This document shows, piece after piece, positions 24,771-34,882 of a stretch of DNA of 64,000 nt. The stretch is from Alkalibacillus haloalkaliphilus (lineage in GTDB: Bacteria > Bacillota > Bacilli > Bacillales > Alkalibacillaceae). A program made the translations under genes and the position numbers. The number at the start of each line of letters is the position of its first letter. The first letter of the stretch is position 1. The notes below the pieces were generated by a model that had not been told where the DNA came from, made no database searches, and was given only the letters and a program-made list of their open reading frames with translations. The DNA lies in NCBI RefSeq assembly GCF_007991275.1, contig NZ_BJYA01000003.1, forward strand, positions 181,052-245,051, read 5' to 3'.

Positions 24771-26054
24771 TTAGTAAATAGAAGTATTTTCTTCTGACAT
24801 GTTCTCTAAAATTTCTTTAACACGCTGTAAGAAGTTACCGCAAATTAAGCCGTCTAGAACACGGTGGTCTAATGATAAACATAAGTTCACCATGTCACGT
24901 GGGGCAAACATACCATCAATGTAAACAGGGCGTTTTACAATTGATTCTACTTGTAGGATCGCTGCTTGTGGATGATTAATGACACCCATCGATTGTACTG
25001 AACCGAATGAACCAGTATTGTTCACTGTAAACGTTCCACCTTGCATATCATCATTTGTTAATTTACCGTCACGTGCTTTCGTTGCTAGTTCTACAACGTC
25101 TTTAGCAATGCCTTTGACACTCTTATCATCAGCATGTTTAATGACAGGTACAAATAATTGATCATCACTAGCTACAGCAATTGATAAATTAATGTCTTTC
25201 TTTTGAATAATCTTATCGCCTGCCCACATACTGTTCAGCTGAGGATATTCTTTTAACGCTTGTGCGACAGCTTTTACGAAAAACGCAAAGTACGTTAATG
25301 AATAACCTTCTTTTTGTTTAAACTCATTTTTCTTACTGTCACGGAATTTAACTAAGTTCGTAACATCTACTTCAACTGTCATCCATGCGTGTGGAATTTC
25401 AGTTTTTGATTTAACCATATTCTGAGCAATTGCTTTACGTACACCTGAAACTGGGATCTCCACATCACCTGGTTGTGCACTTGCTGTAGGCTGACCAGAT
25501 GGAGCTGTTTTAGGTGCCTGTTGAGCTGATGCAGCTGGTTGTTCTGTTTGCTCTGCTTTTGGTGCTTCTTGTGCTTGTGGAATTTCACCAGAATCAATGA
25601 CTTTCTCTAAATCTTTACGTGTAATACGGCCACCTTTACCTGAGCCGGTTACTTGATTTAAGTCGATGTCATTCTCTTGCGCTAGTTTTAAAACAGCTGG
25701 TGAGTAACGTTTTTTCATTGGTTGTTCTTCATCAGACTGTTCATTAGAAGTCGTGCTTTCTTCTTTTTCAGTTGTTGTTGAAGATTGTTCGCCTGAATCT
25801 TCACTCGAACCACCTTCAGTTTCCATATAACAAATTAAACCGCCTACTTCAATAGTGTCACCTTCTTGCGCAACAAGTTCTTTAATAGTTCCTGTGAACG
25901 AGGAAGGGACTTCAGCGTTTACTTTATCCGTCATTACTTCTGCAATTGGGTCGTACTTATTGACTGTATCGCCAACCTGTACTAGCCATGAACTAATCGT
26001 ACCTTCAGTTACACTCTCACCTAACTGAGGCATCGTTACTTTTTCGACCGCCAT
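24771..26054 (-). CDS. bkdB: branched-chain 2-oxoacid dehydrogenase E2 (dihydrolipoyl acyltransferase)
   Basis: The 427-residue E2 core of the branched-chain keto acid dehydrogenase complex. Domains in order are a lipoyl domain (residues 1-80, lipoylated lysine in VMTDKVNAEVPS), an acidic/glutamine-rich linker, a peripheral subunit-binding domain (YSPAVLKLAQENDIDLNQVTG), a second alanine/proline/glutamine-rich linker, and the catalytic domain ending in the DHRVLDG active-site motif. It moves isobutyryl, isovaleryl and 2-methylbutyryl groups from E1 to CoA. The ATG has a GGAGG site. It is the last gene of the bkd operon and a terminator follows. Confidence 0.96.
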   Translation of the reverse strand: MAVEKVTMPQLGESVTEGTISSWLVQVGDTVNKYDPIAEVMTDKVNAEVPSSFTGTIKELVAQEGDTIEVGGLICYMETEGGSSEDSGEQSSTTTEKEESTTSNEQSDEEQPMKKRYSPAVLKLAQENDIDLNQVTGSGKGGRITRKDLEKVIDSGEIPQAQEAPKAEQTEQPAASAQQAPKTAPSGQPTASAQPGDVEIPVSGVRKAIAQNMVKSKTEIPHAWMTVEVDVTNLVKFRDSKKNEFKQKEGYSLTYFAFFVKAVAQALKEYPQLNSMWAGDKIIQKKDINLSIAVASDDQLFVPVIKHADDKSVKGIAKDVVELATKARDGKLTNDDMQGGTFTVNNTGSFGSVQSMGVINHPQAAILQVESIVKRPVYIDGMFAPRDMVNLCLSLDHRVLDGLICGNFLQRVKEILENMSEENTSIY

Positions 26055-26089
26055 TGGTGTTTACCTCCTTTTATTACAAAATAAACGAA

Positions 26090-27073
26090 TTAAAATTCAG
26101 CTAATTCGCGCATTGCTTTCTCGAGTTTATCAGGGTTAAGCATGAAGTATTTCTCCATAGTCGGTGCATATGGCATAGACGGTACATCTGGTCCAGCTAG
26201 TCGTTGGACTGGAGAATCTAGATCAAATAGACAATTTTCCGAAATGATCGCAGATACTTCACTCATAATGCTTCCTTCTTTATTGTCCTCTGTTACAAGA
26301 AGTACTTTACCTGTTTTCTTAGCCGCTTCAATGATCGCTTCTTGATCTAACGGATAAACCGTACGTAAGTCTAAAATATGTGCTGAAATACCTTCTTCAG
26401 CTAATTTTTCTGCAGCTTCTAAAGCAAAGTGAACACATAAGCCATAAGTAATGATAGTAATGTCATCACCTTCACGTTTAACGTCAGCTTTACCGATTGG
26501 TAATACGTAATCATCTTCTGGTACATCACCTTTAATTAAACGATAAGCACGCTTATGTTCAAAGAATAAGACAGGGTCTTCGTCACGAATCGCTGCTTTA
26601 AGTAATCCTTTAGCATCATAAGGAGTTGAAGGCATGACGATCTTCAAGCCTGGCTGGTTAGCAAAAACAGCTTCTACTGATTGTGAGTGATATAACGCAC
26701 CGTGTACGCCACCACCGTAAGGAGCGCGAATAACCATTGGACAGTGCCAATCATTATTCGAACGGTAACGAATGCGGGCTGCTTCTGAGATGATTTGGTT
26801 TACAGCTGGCATAATGAAATCGGCAAACTGCATCTCTGCAATTGGGCGCATACCATACATAGCAGCACCAATACCAACACCTGCAATCGCAGATTCTGTT
26901 AGTGGTGTATCAAGCACTCTTGCTTCGCCAAATTGGTCATATAAACCATCTGTTGCTTTAAATACGCCACCTTTTTTACCAACATCTTCACCAAGAACAA
27001 ATACTTTATCATCGCGTTCCATTTCCTCTTGCATTGCCTTCGTAATTGATTGAATATAAGACATTACAGGCAT
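26090..27073 (-). CDS. bkdAB: branched-chain 2-oxoacid dehydrogenase E1 beta
   Basis: The 327-residue beta subunit of the thiamine-dependent E1. Typical blocks are SYIQSITKAMQEEMERDDKV, FVLGEDVGKKGGVFKAT, DTPLTESAIAGVGIGAAMYG, CPMVIRAPYGGGVHGALYHSQ and ILDLRTVYPLDQEAI. Together with BkdAA it decarboxylates the keto acids of valine, leucine and isoleucine and acylates the lipoyl arm of BkdB. It starts two bases after the bkdAA stop, which keeps the two subunits in step. Confidence 0.97.
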   Translation of the reverse strand: MPVMSYIQSITKAMQEEMERDDKVFVLGEDVGKKGGVFKATDGLYDQFGEARVLDTPLTESAIAGVGIGAAMYGMRPIAEMQFADFIMPAVNQIISEAARIRYRSNNDWHCPMVIRAPYGGGVHGALYHSQSVEAVFANQPGLKIVMPSTPYDAKGLLKAAIRDEDPVLFFEHKRAYRLIKGDVPEDDYVLPIGKADVKREGDDITIITYGLCVHFALEAAEKLAEEGISAHILDLRTVYPLDQEAIIEAAKKTGKVLLVTEDNKEGSIMSEVSAIISENCLFDLDSPVQRLAGPDVPSMPYAPTMEKYFMLNPDKLEKAMRELAEF

Positions 27074-27075
27074 AA

Positions 27076-28086
27076 TTATTCCCCTCCCTCTTCAGCATAC
27101 ACATACTTCAGCGCATGTTCTGGTTCTGCATACGGAGCGTTTTCAGCTTCATCAGTTGCTGTATTAATCTCATCATCTAACTCTTTATTTAACGCTTCTT
27201 CCTTTTCCTCTGTTAATACACCAACATCTCTTAAATATTGAGCAAAAGAAATTAAGTTATCTTTCTTCTTCATTTCTTCTAGCTCTTCTTCTGTGCGATA
27301 AGCTTTATCATTGTCATCACTTGAGTGAGCAGTTAAACGTTCAGTCATCGCCTCAACAAGTGTTGGACCTTCACCATTCATCGCCCGTTCATGCGCTTCT
27401 TTAACGACTTTGTAAACTTCTAAAGGATCATTTCCGTCAACTTGATACCCTGGCATACCATATGCAACACCACGATCAGCAACTGATTTACTTGCAACTT
27501 GGCGCTCTAACGGTACAGAAATCGCATACTTATTGTTTTCCACCATCGTAATGACTGGTAACTTATGAACACCTGCGAAGTTTAAACCTTCATGGAAATC
27601 ACCTTGGTTAGAAGAACCTTCACCTAATGTTACAAATGAAGCAATTTCTTCTCCTTCCATTTTTGCCGCTAAAGCCACTCCTACAGCGTGTGGAAGTTGT
27701 GTTGTAACTGGAGAAGAACCAGTTAAAATTCTATTTTTCTTCTGTCCGAAGTGTCCTGGCATTTGACGTCCACCAGAGTTTGGGTCATCTGCTTTTGCAA
27801 ATGCTGCTAGAAACAACTCTTTTGTCGTCATACCAAAAGCTAATACAACACCTAAATCACGATAATAAGGAGCCGCATAGTCCTTATCACGGTTTAATGC
27901 ATAACTTGCTCCTACTTGTGCTGCTTCTTGACCTTGACAAGAAATAACGAATGGAATTTTACCTGCACGGTTTAAAAGCCACATTCTTTGGTCAATCTTT
28001 CGTGCTAAAAGCATCGTGCGGTACATGTCTAACGCTTGATCATCTGATAAGCCTAAATCTTGGTGACGATTTTCTACTTTACCCAT
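27076..28086 (-). CDS. bkdAA: branched-chain 2-oxoacid dehydrogenase E1 alpha
   Basis: The 336-residue alpha subunit carries the thiamine diphosphate motif in modified form, GEGSSNQGDFHEGLNFAGVHKLPVI up to VENN. Other E1-alpha marks are MYRTMLLARKIDQRMWLL, FVISCQGQEAAQVGASYAL and YAAPYYRDLGVVLAFG, and AMTERLTAHSSDDNDKAYR includes the phosphorylation-loop-like region, which is not regulated by kinases in bacteria. The ribosome site GGGAGG is good. Confidence 0.96.
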   Translation of the reverse strand: MGKVENRHQDLGLSDDQALDMYRTMLLARKIDQRMWLLNRAGKIPFVISCQGQEAAQVGASYALNRDKDYAAPYYRDLGVVLAFGMTTKELFLAAFAKADDPNSGGRQMPGHFGQKKNRILTGSSPVTTQLPHAVGVALAAKMEGEEIASFVTLGEGSSNQGDFHEGLNFAGVHKLPVITMVENNKYAISVPLERQVASKSVADRGVAYGMPGYQVDGNDPLEVYKVVKEAHERAMNGEGPTLVEAMTERLTAHSSDDNDKAYRTEEELEEMKKKDNLISFAQYLRDVGVLTEEKEEALNKELDDEINTATDEAENAPYAEPEHALKYVYAEEGGE

Positions 28087-28104
28087 AAGTATACCTCCCT
28101 TTAA

Positions 28105-29526
28105 TTAACCATGAATTTGTTTTCCATCAACAGCTAATGCTGCTTCGCCTATAACTTCAGATAACGTTGGATGAGGGTGAATCGTTTCCCCAATCTCCCA
28201 TGCTGTAGCATCTAAAACCATCGCTAAACCAGCTTCTGAGATCATATCAGTAACGTGAGGTCCAATCATGTGAACACCTAAAAGATCTTCATTATCTTCA
28301 TTCGTGATGATTTTAGCAAATCCTTCTTTTTCACCATGTACTAGTGCTTTACCAACCGCTTGGAATGGGAATTTGCCTACCTTAACGTTATAGCCTTGTT
28401 CTTTAGCTTGGTTTTCTGTTAAACCGACACTTGCCATTTCAGGGTTAGAATAAATACAAGAAGCTACATGGTTGTAGTCAATCGGTTCTGGATTTTCGTT
28501 AGCAATATGTTCAACAGCTAAAATACCTTCATGTGATGCAACGTGAGCTAACTGCATGCCCCCAATAACATCACCAATTGCATATATATGTGATTCTTTC
28601 GTTTGGCAATTTTGATTTACTTTAATAGCACCGTTTTCAACAACAATATCTGTATTTTCTAGCCCAATATTATCAACAATAGGCGCTCTTCCAACCGAAA
28701 CTAACATACGGTCTGCTTCAAACGTTTGATTTTCTCCATTAACCTCTGCTTCTACTTTAATACCGTCAGACTTTTCAAGTGAATCAGGTAAAACTTTAGC
28801 ACTTGTCACTATTTTAATACCTTTTTGTTTAAGCGCTTTTTCCGCTTCTTTAACAACATCGTGGTCTTCAGTTGGCAAGATTTGATCCATAAACTCGATC
28901 ACCGTTACATCAACACCAAAGTCAGCTAACATTGAAGCCCATTCGATACCAATAACACCTCCACCAACGATGGCAATTGAGTTAGGTAAAGATTCCATCT
29001 GTAATGCTTCATCTGAAGTCATAACTGTTTCACCATCGACTTCAAGACCAGGTAATGTTTTCGGCTTTGAACCAGTTGCGACAATAACATTTTTAGGGAC
29101 AATCATTTCATTTTCTTCACCGTTGTTCATTTCTACTGAAATTGTACCAGCCGTTGGTGAGAAAATACTTGGTCCTAAAATGCGACCGTGACCTTCAAAA
29201 ACGTCAATTTTACCTTTTTTCATTAAACCTTGAACACCTTGGTGTAATTGATCGATAATTTTTTGCTTGCGTTCTTGTACTTTAACGAAATTAAGCTTTG
29301 TATTTTCTGTTTCTACACCGTAACTTAATGCATCTTGTGTTTGTTTAAATACTTCTGCACTTCTAAGTAATGATTTTGACGGAATGCAACCTCTATGTAG
29401 GCATGTTCCTCCTAGGTCTCCCTTTTCAACCATTGCAACTTTTAAACCAAGTTGACTAGCTCGGATGGCAGCGACATAACCACCTGTACCGCCACCGAGT
29501 ATGGCAACATCGTATTCTTTTGCCAT
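28105..29526 (-). CDS. lpdV: dihydrolipoyl dehydrogenase of the Bkd complex
   Basis: From the ATG at 29524-29526 (AAAGGAG seven bases upstream) the product is 473 residues. It reoxidises dihydrolipoamide with FAD and NAD. The FAD fingerprint is AILGGGTGGYVAAIRASQLG, the redox disulfide is GGTCLHRGCIPSK, the NAD fold is IAIVGGGVIGIEWASML, and the active-site His-Glu pair is in HPHPTLSEVIGEA. A longer in-frame form overlaps buk and lacks a ribosome site. It is placed upstream of the E1 genes, as in B. subtilis. Confidence 0.96.
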   Translation of the reverse strand: MAKEYDVAILGGGTGGYVAAIRASQLGLKVAMVEKGDLGGTCLHRGCIPSKSLLRSAEVFKQTQDALSYGVETENTKLNFVKVQERKQKIIDQLHQGVQGLMKKGKIDVFEGHGRILGPSIFSPTAGTISVEMNNGEENEMIVPKNVIVATGSKPKTLPGLEVDGETVMTSDEALQMESLPNSIAIVGGGVIGIEWASMLADFGVDVTVIEFMDQILPTEDHDVVKEAEKALKQKGIKIVTSAKVLPDSLEKSDGIKVEAEVNGENQTFEADRMLVSVGRAPIVDNIGLENTDIVVENGAIKVNQNCQTKESHIYAIGDVIGGMQLAHVASHEGILAVEHIANENPEPIDYNHVASCIYSNPEMASVGLTENQAKEQGYNVKVGKFPFQAVGKALVHGEKEGFAKIITNEDNEDLLGVHMIGPHVTDMISEAGLAMVLDATAWEIGETIHPHPTLSEVIGEAALAVDGKQIHG

Positions 29527-29527
29527 G

Positions 29528-30622
29528 TTAAAACTCCTTTCTATTAGGCATAGAGCGGTAATGTTGCGGTTGTTCATCACCATTAAGTACTCTAATTGTG
29601 CCTTCAGCTAAAGCTTCTAACTCATTTTCACCTGGATAAGTTAATACATCAGCTATCCAATCAATACGGTTTGTAATCTCTTCTACAAAACTTTCCCCAT
29701 ACGCTAAGCCGCCTGTTAATACAATAGCATCCATATTGCCTTTTAATACTGTACTAATACTTCCGATTTCTTTGGCTATTTGGTAAGCCATAGCTTCATA
29801 TACAGCCTTCGCTTGCTCATCACCTTGTTCTACTCGCTCTTCAACTTCTTTAGCATCATTTGTTTCAAGGTATGCCACTAGACCACCTTTACCAACTAGC
29901 ATTTTATGAACTTGCTCTTTCGTATATACCGATGAGAAGCATAAATCAACTAACTGACCAGCTGGCACTGTCCCAGCTCGCTCTGGAGAAAATGGTCCTT
30001 CTCCATTTAAGCCATTATTAACATCTATAACCTTGCCATGATCATGGGCACCGACCGTAATGCCACCACCCATATGACAAACAATTAGACGCGTATCTTC
30101 ATATGCTTTACCTAAAGTTTCTGCTGCTCGTCTTGCAACAGCTTTTTGATTTAGCGCGTGAAAAATACTTCTTCGAGGCAGTTGTGGTACACCTGAATAT
30201 CTTGCAATATCTTCAAGTTCGTCTACAACTACAGGGTCTACGATATAAGATGGGACATTAACATTACTTGCTATTTCATATGCTAAAATTCCACCTAGAT
30301 TTGAAGCATGCTCCCCGTAAAAACCTTCTTTTAGATCATGGAGCATAGCTTCATTTACTTCATAAGTACCACCTTCGATTGGTTTGAGCAAACCACCTCG
30401 TCCACAAACTGCATCTAATTTAGATATATTAAAACCTTCATAATCTAATGCTTCTAAGATGACGTCTTTTCTAAATTGATACTGTTCGATGATGTTTGAA
30501 TATGTTTCTAATTCTTCTGCTTTATGACGAATCGTTTGCTCAATTAAGCAATGTTCATTTTCAAACACGGCGATTTTAGTTGAAGTCGAACCTGGGTTAA
30601 TAACTAATACACGGTAGTTCAT
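29528..30622 (-). CDS. buk: butyrate kinase (branched-chain acyl kinase)
   Basis: The 364-residue ASKHA-family kinase turns acyl phosphates (isobutyryl-, isovaleryl- or butyryl-phosphate) and ADP into acid and ATP. Marks are [15 protein letters not shown] at the start, [32 protein letters not shown] and [39 protein letters not shown]. The ribosome site GGAGG lies unusually far (about 13 bases) from the ATG. Together with ptb it gives substrate-level ATP from branched-chain acyl-CoA and supplies free branched acids or primers. Confidence 0.96.
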   Translation of the reverse strand: MNYRVLVINPGSTSTKIAVFENEHCLIEQTIRHKAEELETYSNIIEQYQFRKDVILEALDYEGFNISKLDAVCGRGGLLKPIEGGTYEVNEAMLHDLKEGFYGEHASNLGGILAYEIASNVNVPSYIVDPVVVDELEDIARYSGVPQLPRRSIFHALNQKAVARRAAETLGKAYEDTRLIVCHMGGGITVGAHDHGKVIDVNNGLNGEGPFSPERAGTVPAGQLVDLCFSSVYTKEQVHKMLVGKGGLVAYLETNDAKEVEERVEQGDEQAKAVYEAMAYQIAKEIGSISTVLKGNMDAIVLTGGLAYGESFVEEITNRIDWIADVLTYPGENELEALAEGTIRVLNGDEQPQHYRSMPNRKEF

Positions 30623-30642
30623 TTTCTTGATGACGCCTCCAT

Positions 30643-31740
30643 TTATTTTCTTCTTGAAATGATACTATGTTCATTTTGTAAAAAAGTACTTCTTGAACGA
30701 CGAACACTAGCAATGCGCTCTTCTGCCATACGGTCAGCAGCAATGTGTGTAGAAATGTTATCACGTTTAGAAATTTCAAAGATTTTACTTAAGCTGTCAT
30801 AAATAGCATCAATTTGTTTAAATGCACGGTCTTTGTTATAACCGTTTAGCTCATCTGCAACGTTAATAACACCACCAGAGTTAATTACGTAATCAGGTGC
30901 ATAGACAATGCCAGCTTCATGCAGCATGTCACCATGTTTATGTTCTGCTAATTGATTGTTTGCTGAACCTGCAATAGCTTTAGCTTTTAGTTTTGGAATC
31001 GTCTCATCATTTAATGTTGCACCTAAAGCACATGGTGCATAAATATCACAGTCTACTGTGTAAATATCATCTGGATCTACTGCTTGAGCACCGAAGTCTT
31101 CTACTGCACGATCAACAGATTCTTTGTTAATGTCTGTAACAATTAACTTAGCTCCTTCTTCGTGTAAATGTTTACACATATGATAAGCAACATTACCAAC
31201 ACCTTGCACTGCTATAGTCTTACCTTCTAACGAATCAGTTCCGAAAGCTTCCTTAGCAGCTGCTTTCATGCCACGGTACATGCCATAAGCAGTAGCTGGT
31301 GATGGGTTACCAGAAGAACCGAACTCAGGCGAAATACCTGTTACGTAATCCGTTTCCATATAAATGTAGTCCATGTCATGCTCTGTTGTACCAACATCTT
31401 CAGCTGTAATATAGCGACCGTTCAGCCCTTGAATGTAACGGCCGAAAGCTCTGAACATTTCAGGATTTTTATCTTTTTTCGGATCGCCAATAATAACGGT
31501 TTTACCGCCACCTAAGTTAAGTCCAGCTGCTGCGTTTTTATATGTCATCCCTTTAGCTAGACGTAAAGCATCGATTACTGCTTCCTCTTCTGAATCATAA
31601 GTCCACATTCTAGTTCCACCTAATGCTGGCCCTAAAGTTGTGTCATGTAACGCGATGATTGCTTTTAATCCTGAGTTTTTATCTTGGCAAAATACCACTT
31701 GTTCATAATCATACTCTTCCATATAAGTAAATAATTCCAT
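30643..31740 (-). CDS. bcd: leucine dehydrogenase
   Basis: The 365-residue Glu/Leu/Phe/Val dehydrogenase deaminates leucine, valine and isoleucine to their keto acids with NAD. The catalytic lysine lies in [17 protein letters not shown], with [10 protein letters not shown] before it. Substrate and cofactor blocks are [15 protein letters not shown], the Rossmann motif [17 protein letters not shown] and [14 protein letters not shown]. It feeds the Bkd complex. It lies between ptb and buk as in B. subtilis. The ribosome site GGGAGG is good. Confidence 0.97.
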   Translation of the reverse strand: MELFTYMEEYDYEQVVFCQDKNSGLKAIIALHDTTLGPALGGTRMWTYDSEEEAVIDALRLAKGMTYKNAAAGLNLGGGKTVIIGDPKKDKNPEMFRAFGRYIQGLNGRYITAEDVGTTEHDMDYIYMETDYVTGISPEFGSSGNPSPATAYGMYRGMKAAAKEAFGTDSLEGKTIAVQGVGNVAYHMCKHLHEEGAKLIVTDINKESVDRAVEDFGAQAVDPDDIYTVDCDIYAPCALGATLNDETIPKLKAKAIAGSANNQLAEHKHGDMLHEAGIVYAPDYVINSGGVINVADELNGYNKDRAFKQIDAIYDSLSKIFEISKRDNISTHIAADRMAEERIASVRRSRSTFLQNEHSIISRRK

Positions 31741-31759
31741 TTCATATTCCTCCCTAAAA

Positions 31760-32659
31760 TTAAGATGATGTTAAAGCAAACGCTAGTGAGTAGATTTTGC
31801 TTTCAGCTGTATCCGCACGTGAAGTTAAAACAATTGGTGCTTTAGCTCCACTAATAATCCCCGCTACTCTTGCATTAGCGAAATAAGTAAATGATTTGTA
31901 TAGCGTGTTACCTACTTCAATATACGGACAAACTAAAATATCAGCGCTTCCAGCAACATCTGAGTTAATATTTTTTTCTTGTTTTGACTCTAATGAAATT
32001 GCATTGTCAAATGCTAATGGGCCATCAACAATACACCCTTGAATTTGCCCTCTTTTTTGCATTTGAGATAATACTGCTGCATCAACAGAAGCTTGCATAG
32101 CTGGGTTAACAATTTCAACAGCTGCTAGTGGTGCAACCTTTGGATTGTCATAGCCAAGCCTATGGGCAACGTCAACTGAATTTTGAATGATTTGTACTTT
32201 CTCCTCTAAATCTGGTGCAATATTCATCCCTGCATCAGTTAGAAATAAAAGTCCATCACGGTTAGGAATTTCAAATAATGCAACGTGAGATAAGATTCTC
32301 CCGTCTCTTAAGCCTGAATTTTTCTTGAGTACAGCTTTTAAAACGATCTTCGTTGCAACATTTCCTTTCATTAGGACATCTGAACGTTCTTCGGAAACTG
32401 ACATGACTGCTTTCTCAACAGCGTTCTCGACTGACGTAGCATGGTGTAACGTAATCCTTTCTTGCTGTAAGTCTAGCTCAATTTCTTCAGCCGCTTCTCG
32501 GATTTGTTCCATGTTACCGAAAAGCTTAAAAGCTGCAAGGTCGCGTTCAACCCCCTCCTTTACCGCCTTCAAAGTTTCGACATTAGTTGCCTCTGCTACA
32601 GCAACCGTTTTCTTCTCCTCCATTTGACAGAGGTCATTTACGAGTTGATCTAAGTTCAT
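31760..32659 (-). CDS. ptb: phosphate butyryltransferase (branched-chain acyl)
   Basis: The 299-residue protein belongs to the phosphotransacetylase superfamily and swaps CoA for phosphate on butyryl- and branched acyl-CoA. Typical blocks are [82 protein letters not shown] and [18 protein letters not shown]. It follows bkdR by 36 bases and is the first structural gene. The gap does not contain a sigma-54 type promoter. Confidence 0.95.
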   Translation of the reverse strand: MNLDQLVNDLCQMEEKKTVAVAEATNVETLKAVKEGVERDLAAFKLFGNMEQIREAAEEIELDLQQERITLHHATSVENAVEKAVMSVSEERSDVLMKGNVATKIVLKAVLKKNSGLRDGRILSHVALFEIPNRDGLLFLTDAGMNIAPDLEEKVQIIQNSVDVAHRLGYDNPKVAPLAAVEIVNPAMQASVDAAVLSQMQKRGQIQGCIVDGPLAFDNAISLESKQEKNINSDVAGSADILVCPYIEVGNTLYKSFTYFANARVAGIISGAKAPIVLTSRADTAESKIYSLAFALTSS

Positions 32660-32695
32660 TATTCTCTCACCTTCATGTTGTATTAATTCTAGTTA

Positions 32696-34750
32696 TTAGC
32701 TTTGTACATCTTTTCCGAGATTGTGCTTTTCCATTTTGTAATATAAATTGCGTAATGAAATATTTAGCTGTTTGGCTGTTTTGGATTTAATATAATTATT
32801 CTTCTCTAATGTCTCAAGTATGAGTTGTTTTTCAAATTCATCAAGCGCATCTTGTAGCGGAATAACCTCTGTACTTACTGGTTCATTAAACAGATCTAAA
32901 TCTTTAAAAGAATGTTTTCTTAACGATGGTAAGTGTTTGTCTTTAATATAACTTTCATTTTGCTCCATACTTATAATGGCGCGGCCAAGTATGTTTTCCA
33001 GTTCTCTCACATTACCAGGAAAATCATATTCTTTAAGTATTCCTAGCGCTTTTACATTTACACCTTTTACATTTCGCCCATAATCTTCATTGAGCTTCGT
33101 AATTAAGTGCTGTGTTAAAGGCTCGATATCATCAGTTCGTTCTCTTAAAGGCGCAATCATAATAGGTAGTCGATTTAATCGATAAAACAAATCTTCACGG
33201 AATTCTTTTTCCATCATTGCACGCTCTAAGTTAACATTAGTTGCTGCAATCACCCTTACGTTAACAGGGATGGGTTTTCTACCACCGACCCTAATAATTT
33301 CTTGATTTTCTAGAACGTGTAGCACTCTAGCTTGCAGGTCAACTGATAAATCACCAATTTCATCTAAAAACAGTGATCCATTATTGGCTTCTTCAAACAA
33401 CCCTTTTTGCTTTTCAGGTGGGCCTGTTTCATCACCGAACAAAGCTTTTTCTAGTGCTTCTTCTTCCATCGAAGCACAATTCACTCGAATAAATTTATAA
33501 TGTTTACGATCACTTTCGTTGTGAATCGCGTGTGCAATCAGTTCTTTTCCTGTTCCTGATTCACCTCTTAGTAGGACCGTAACAGGTGTTTTGGCACCTA
33601 CTTTAGCCTGTTCTAACGTTAATTTCATCTCGGTCGACTGTGCAATTATATCATCAAATGTGTACTTAGCTTCTAAATTCCGAATTATTTGGCGAGCTTT
33701 TTTTAACTCAGATGTTAAAGATTCAATCTCCGACAAATCGTGAATTATGGCAACACTACCCTTGAGAACACCGTCAACTAAGATCGGTGCAGCATTAACT
33801 AAAACATCACGTTTTAATGGGCCTACTTTCATGCGTGCACCTCTTACAGGTCTTCTAGTTTCAAGTACCTGCATGTGCATACTTTCACCTTCAGATATGT
33901 CAGCAGTTGCTGGTTTACCGATGATTTCGCTTTCCTTTAACCCCGTGATCTTTGTATATGCAGGGTTAATTAGTAACCCTCGGCCATATTCGTCAACAAC
34001 GGAGATCGCTTCTTCACTCGATTGAATAATGGCTTCTAACATATTTTGAATATTTTTTAGGTCAGTTATTTCTTCTGCCAGCTCAACAACTTCCGTAATA
34101 TCTTTAAAGACAGCAAAAGCACCTAATAGCTCACCTTGTTCAGTAACAAGTGGGATTCGTGTTGTAATAATACGTTTTCCATTACTCAAGTTCAGCGGTT
34201 GGTTGAGTTCCTTTTTTCGGGTTTTCATAACATTTGGTAAATGCGAATCTGAGATGATTTCAGTTACTAAATGTCCAACCATCTCATCCCTATTAAGGTT
34301 TAGTATGTTTTCAGCTGCTTCATTAACATATGTAATGTTGTGATCTAGATCGATGACGATCATTCCGTCATGAATTGAATTTAATAGTAAATCACGTGAA
34401 TCAGTCTCTTTTTTTAGTTGATCCAGTAATGATTCTTTCTCATTTAACAAGTTATAAATAACGTGAGCAACCGTACCAGGTATTAATACCGAACGCCTCG
34501 TTTTATAATTTTTCAAGTCATTAAATACTTCTTCCTTACCTGTAGTTTCAACGATTATATCAATTGGTTCATTTAAAGCATCAATATACGACTCATAAGT
34601 GTTTATTGATTTATTAGCAGCTAATTCAATGCCGGGAGCGAGTTGATTGATGTCTGCAACAGCTTGCACATTAATCATATCAGTTTGCTCAAATAGCTTT
34701 AAAATAGCTGTTCCACCTTGTCCTGCTCCTACAATTAGCACATTTTGCAT
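32696..34750 (-). CDS. bkdR: BkdR-type regulator, AAA+ enhancer-binding protein without GAFTGA
   Basis: The 684-residue regulator has, in order, a Rossmann-like N-terminal domain (residues 1-105, VLIVGAGQGGTAILKLF), two PAS domains (about 118-225 and 235-345), an AAA+ domain with Walker A GESGTGKE (396-403) and Walker B SLFLDEIGD (459-467), and a Fis-type helix-turn-helix (about 656-675). The gene's place upstream of ptb makes it BkdR, which in B. subtilis activates the operon with sigma-L (sigma-54). Here the sigma-54-contacting loop is not there: after ALFG the sequence reads DETGPPEKQKGLFEEA (440-455) where GAFTGA is expected. It may therefore work with another sigma factor, like TyrR. The ATPase residues are intact. 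Confidence 0.9.
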   Translation of the reverse strand: MQNVLIVGAGQGGTAILKLFEQTDMINVQAVADINQLAPGIELAANKSINTYESYIDALNEPIDIIVETTGKEEVFNDLKNYKTRRSVLIPGTVAHVIYNLLNEKESLLDQLKKETDSRDLLLNSIHDGMIVIDLDHNITYVNEAAENILNLNRDEMVGHLVTEIISDSHLPNVMKTRKKELNQPLNLSNGKRIITTRIPLVTEQGELLGAFAVFKDITEVVELAEEITDLKNIQNMLEAIIQSSEEAISVVDEYGRGLLINPAYTKITGLKESEIIGKPATADISEGESMHMQVLETRRPVRGARMKVGPLKRDVLVNAAPILVDGVLKGSVAIIHDLSEIESLTSELKKARQIIRNLEAKYTFDDIIAQSTEMKLTLEQAKVGAKTPVTVLLRGESGTGKELIAHAIHNESDRKHYKFIRVNCASMEEEALEKALFGDETGPPEKQKGLFEEANNGSLFLDEIGDLSVDLQARVLHVLENQEIIRVGGRKPIPVNVRVIAATNVNLERAMMEKEFREDLFYRLNRLPIMIAPLRERTDDIEPLTQHLITKLNEDYGRNVKGVNVKALGILKEYDFPGNVRELENILGRAIISMEQNESYIKDKHLPSLRKHSFKDLDLFNEPVSTEVIPLQDALDEFEKQLILETLEKNNYIKSKTAKQLNISLRNLYYKMEKHNLGKDVQS

Positions 34751-34767
34751 AGTTTTACACCTACATT

Positions 34768-34825
34768 TGCAAGTTTTTGCATACTTCCATGATAATGAAA
34801 GCGCTTTAATAATGCAAGTTTTTTT
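34768..34825. promoter_or_regulatory. bkdR upstream region: cre-like site and TGCAAGTTTTT pair
   Basis: TGAAAGCGCTTTAA (34796-34809) is one base from the palindromic cre consensus bound by CcpA, suggesting carbon catabolite control of the bkd operon. It sits between two direct copies of TGCAAGTTTTT (34768-34778 and 34813-34823) that start 45 bases apart. These might bind BkdR itself. Confidence 0.6.
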
Positions 34826-34882
34826 CGTTTTTTCTTCTAGCTATTTTTGGTATACTACAAAAGGGATAAGGAGAGAAGAATA

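Noticed and set aside
32660..32760. A -24/-12 sigma-54 promoter between bkdR and ptb
   Set aside because: No TGGC-type and TTGC-type boxes with a GG-to-GC distance of ten bases were found in the 36-base gap or in the end of bkdR.
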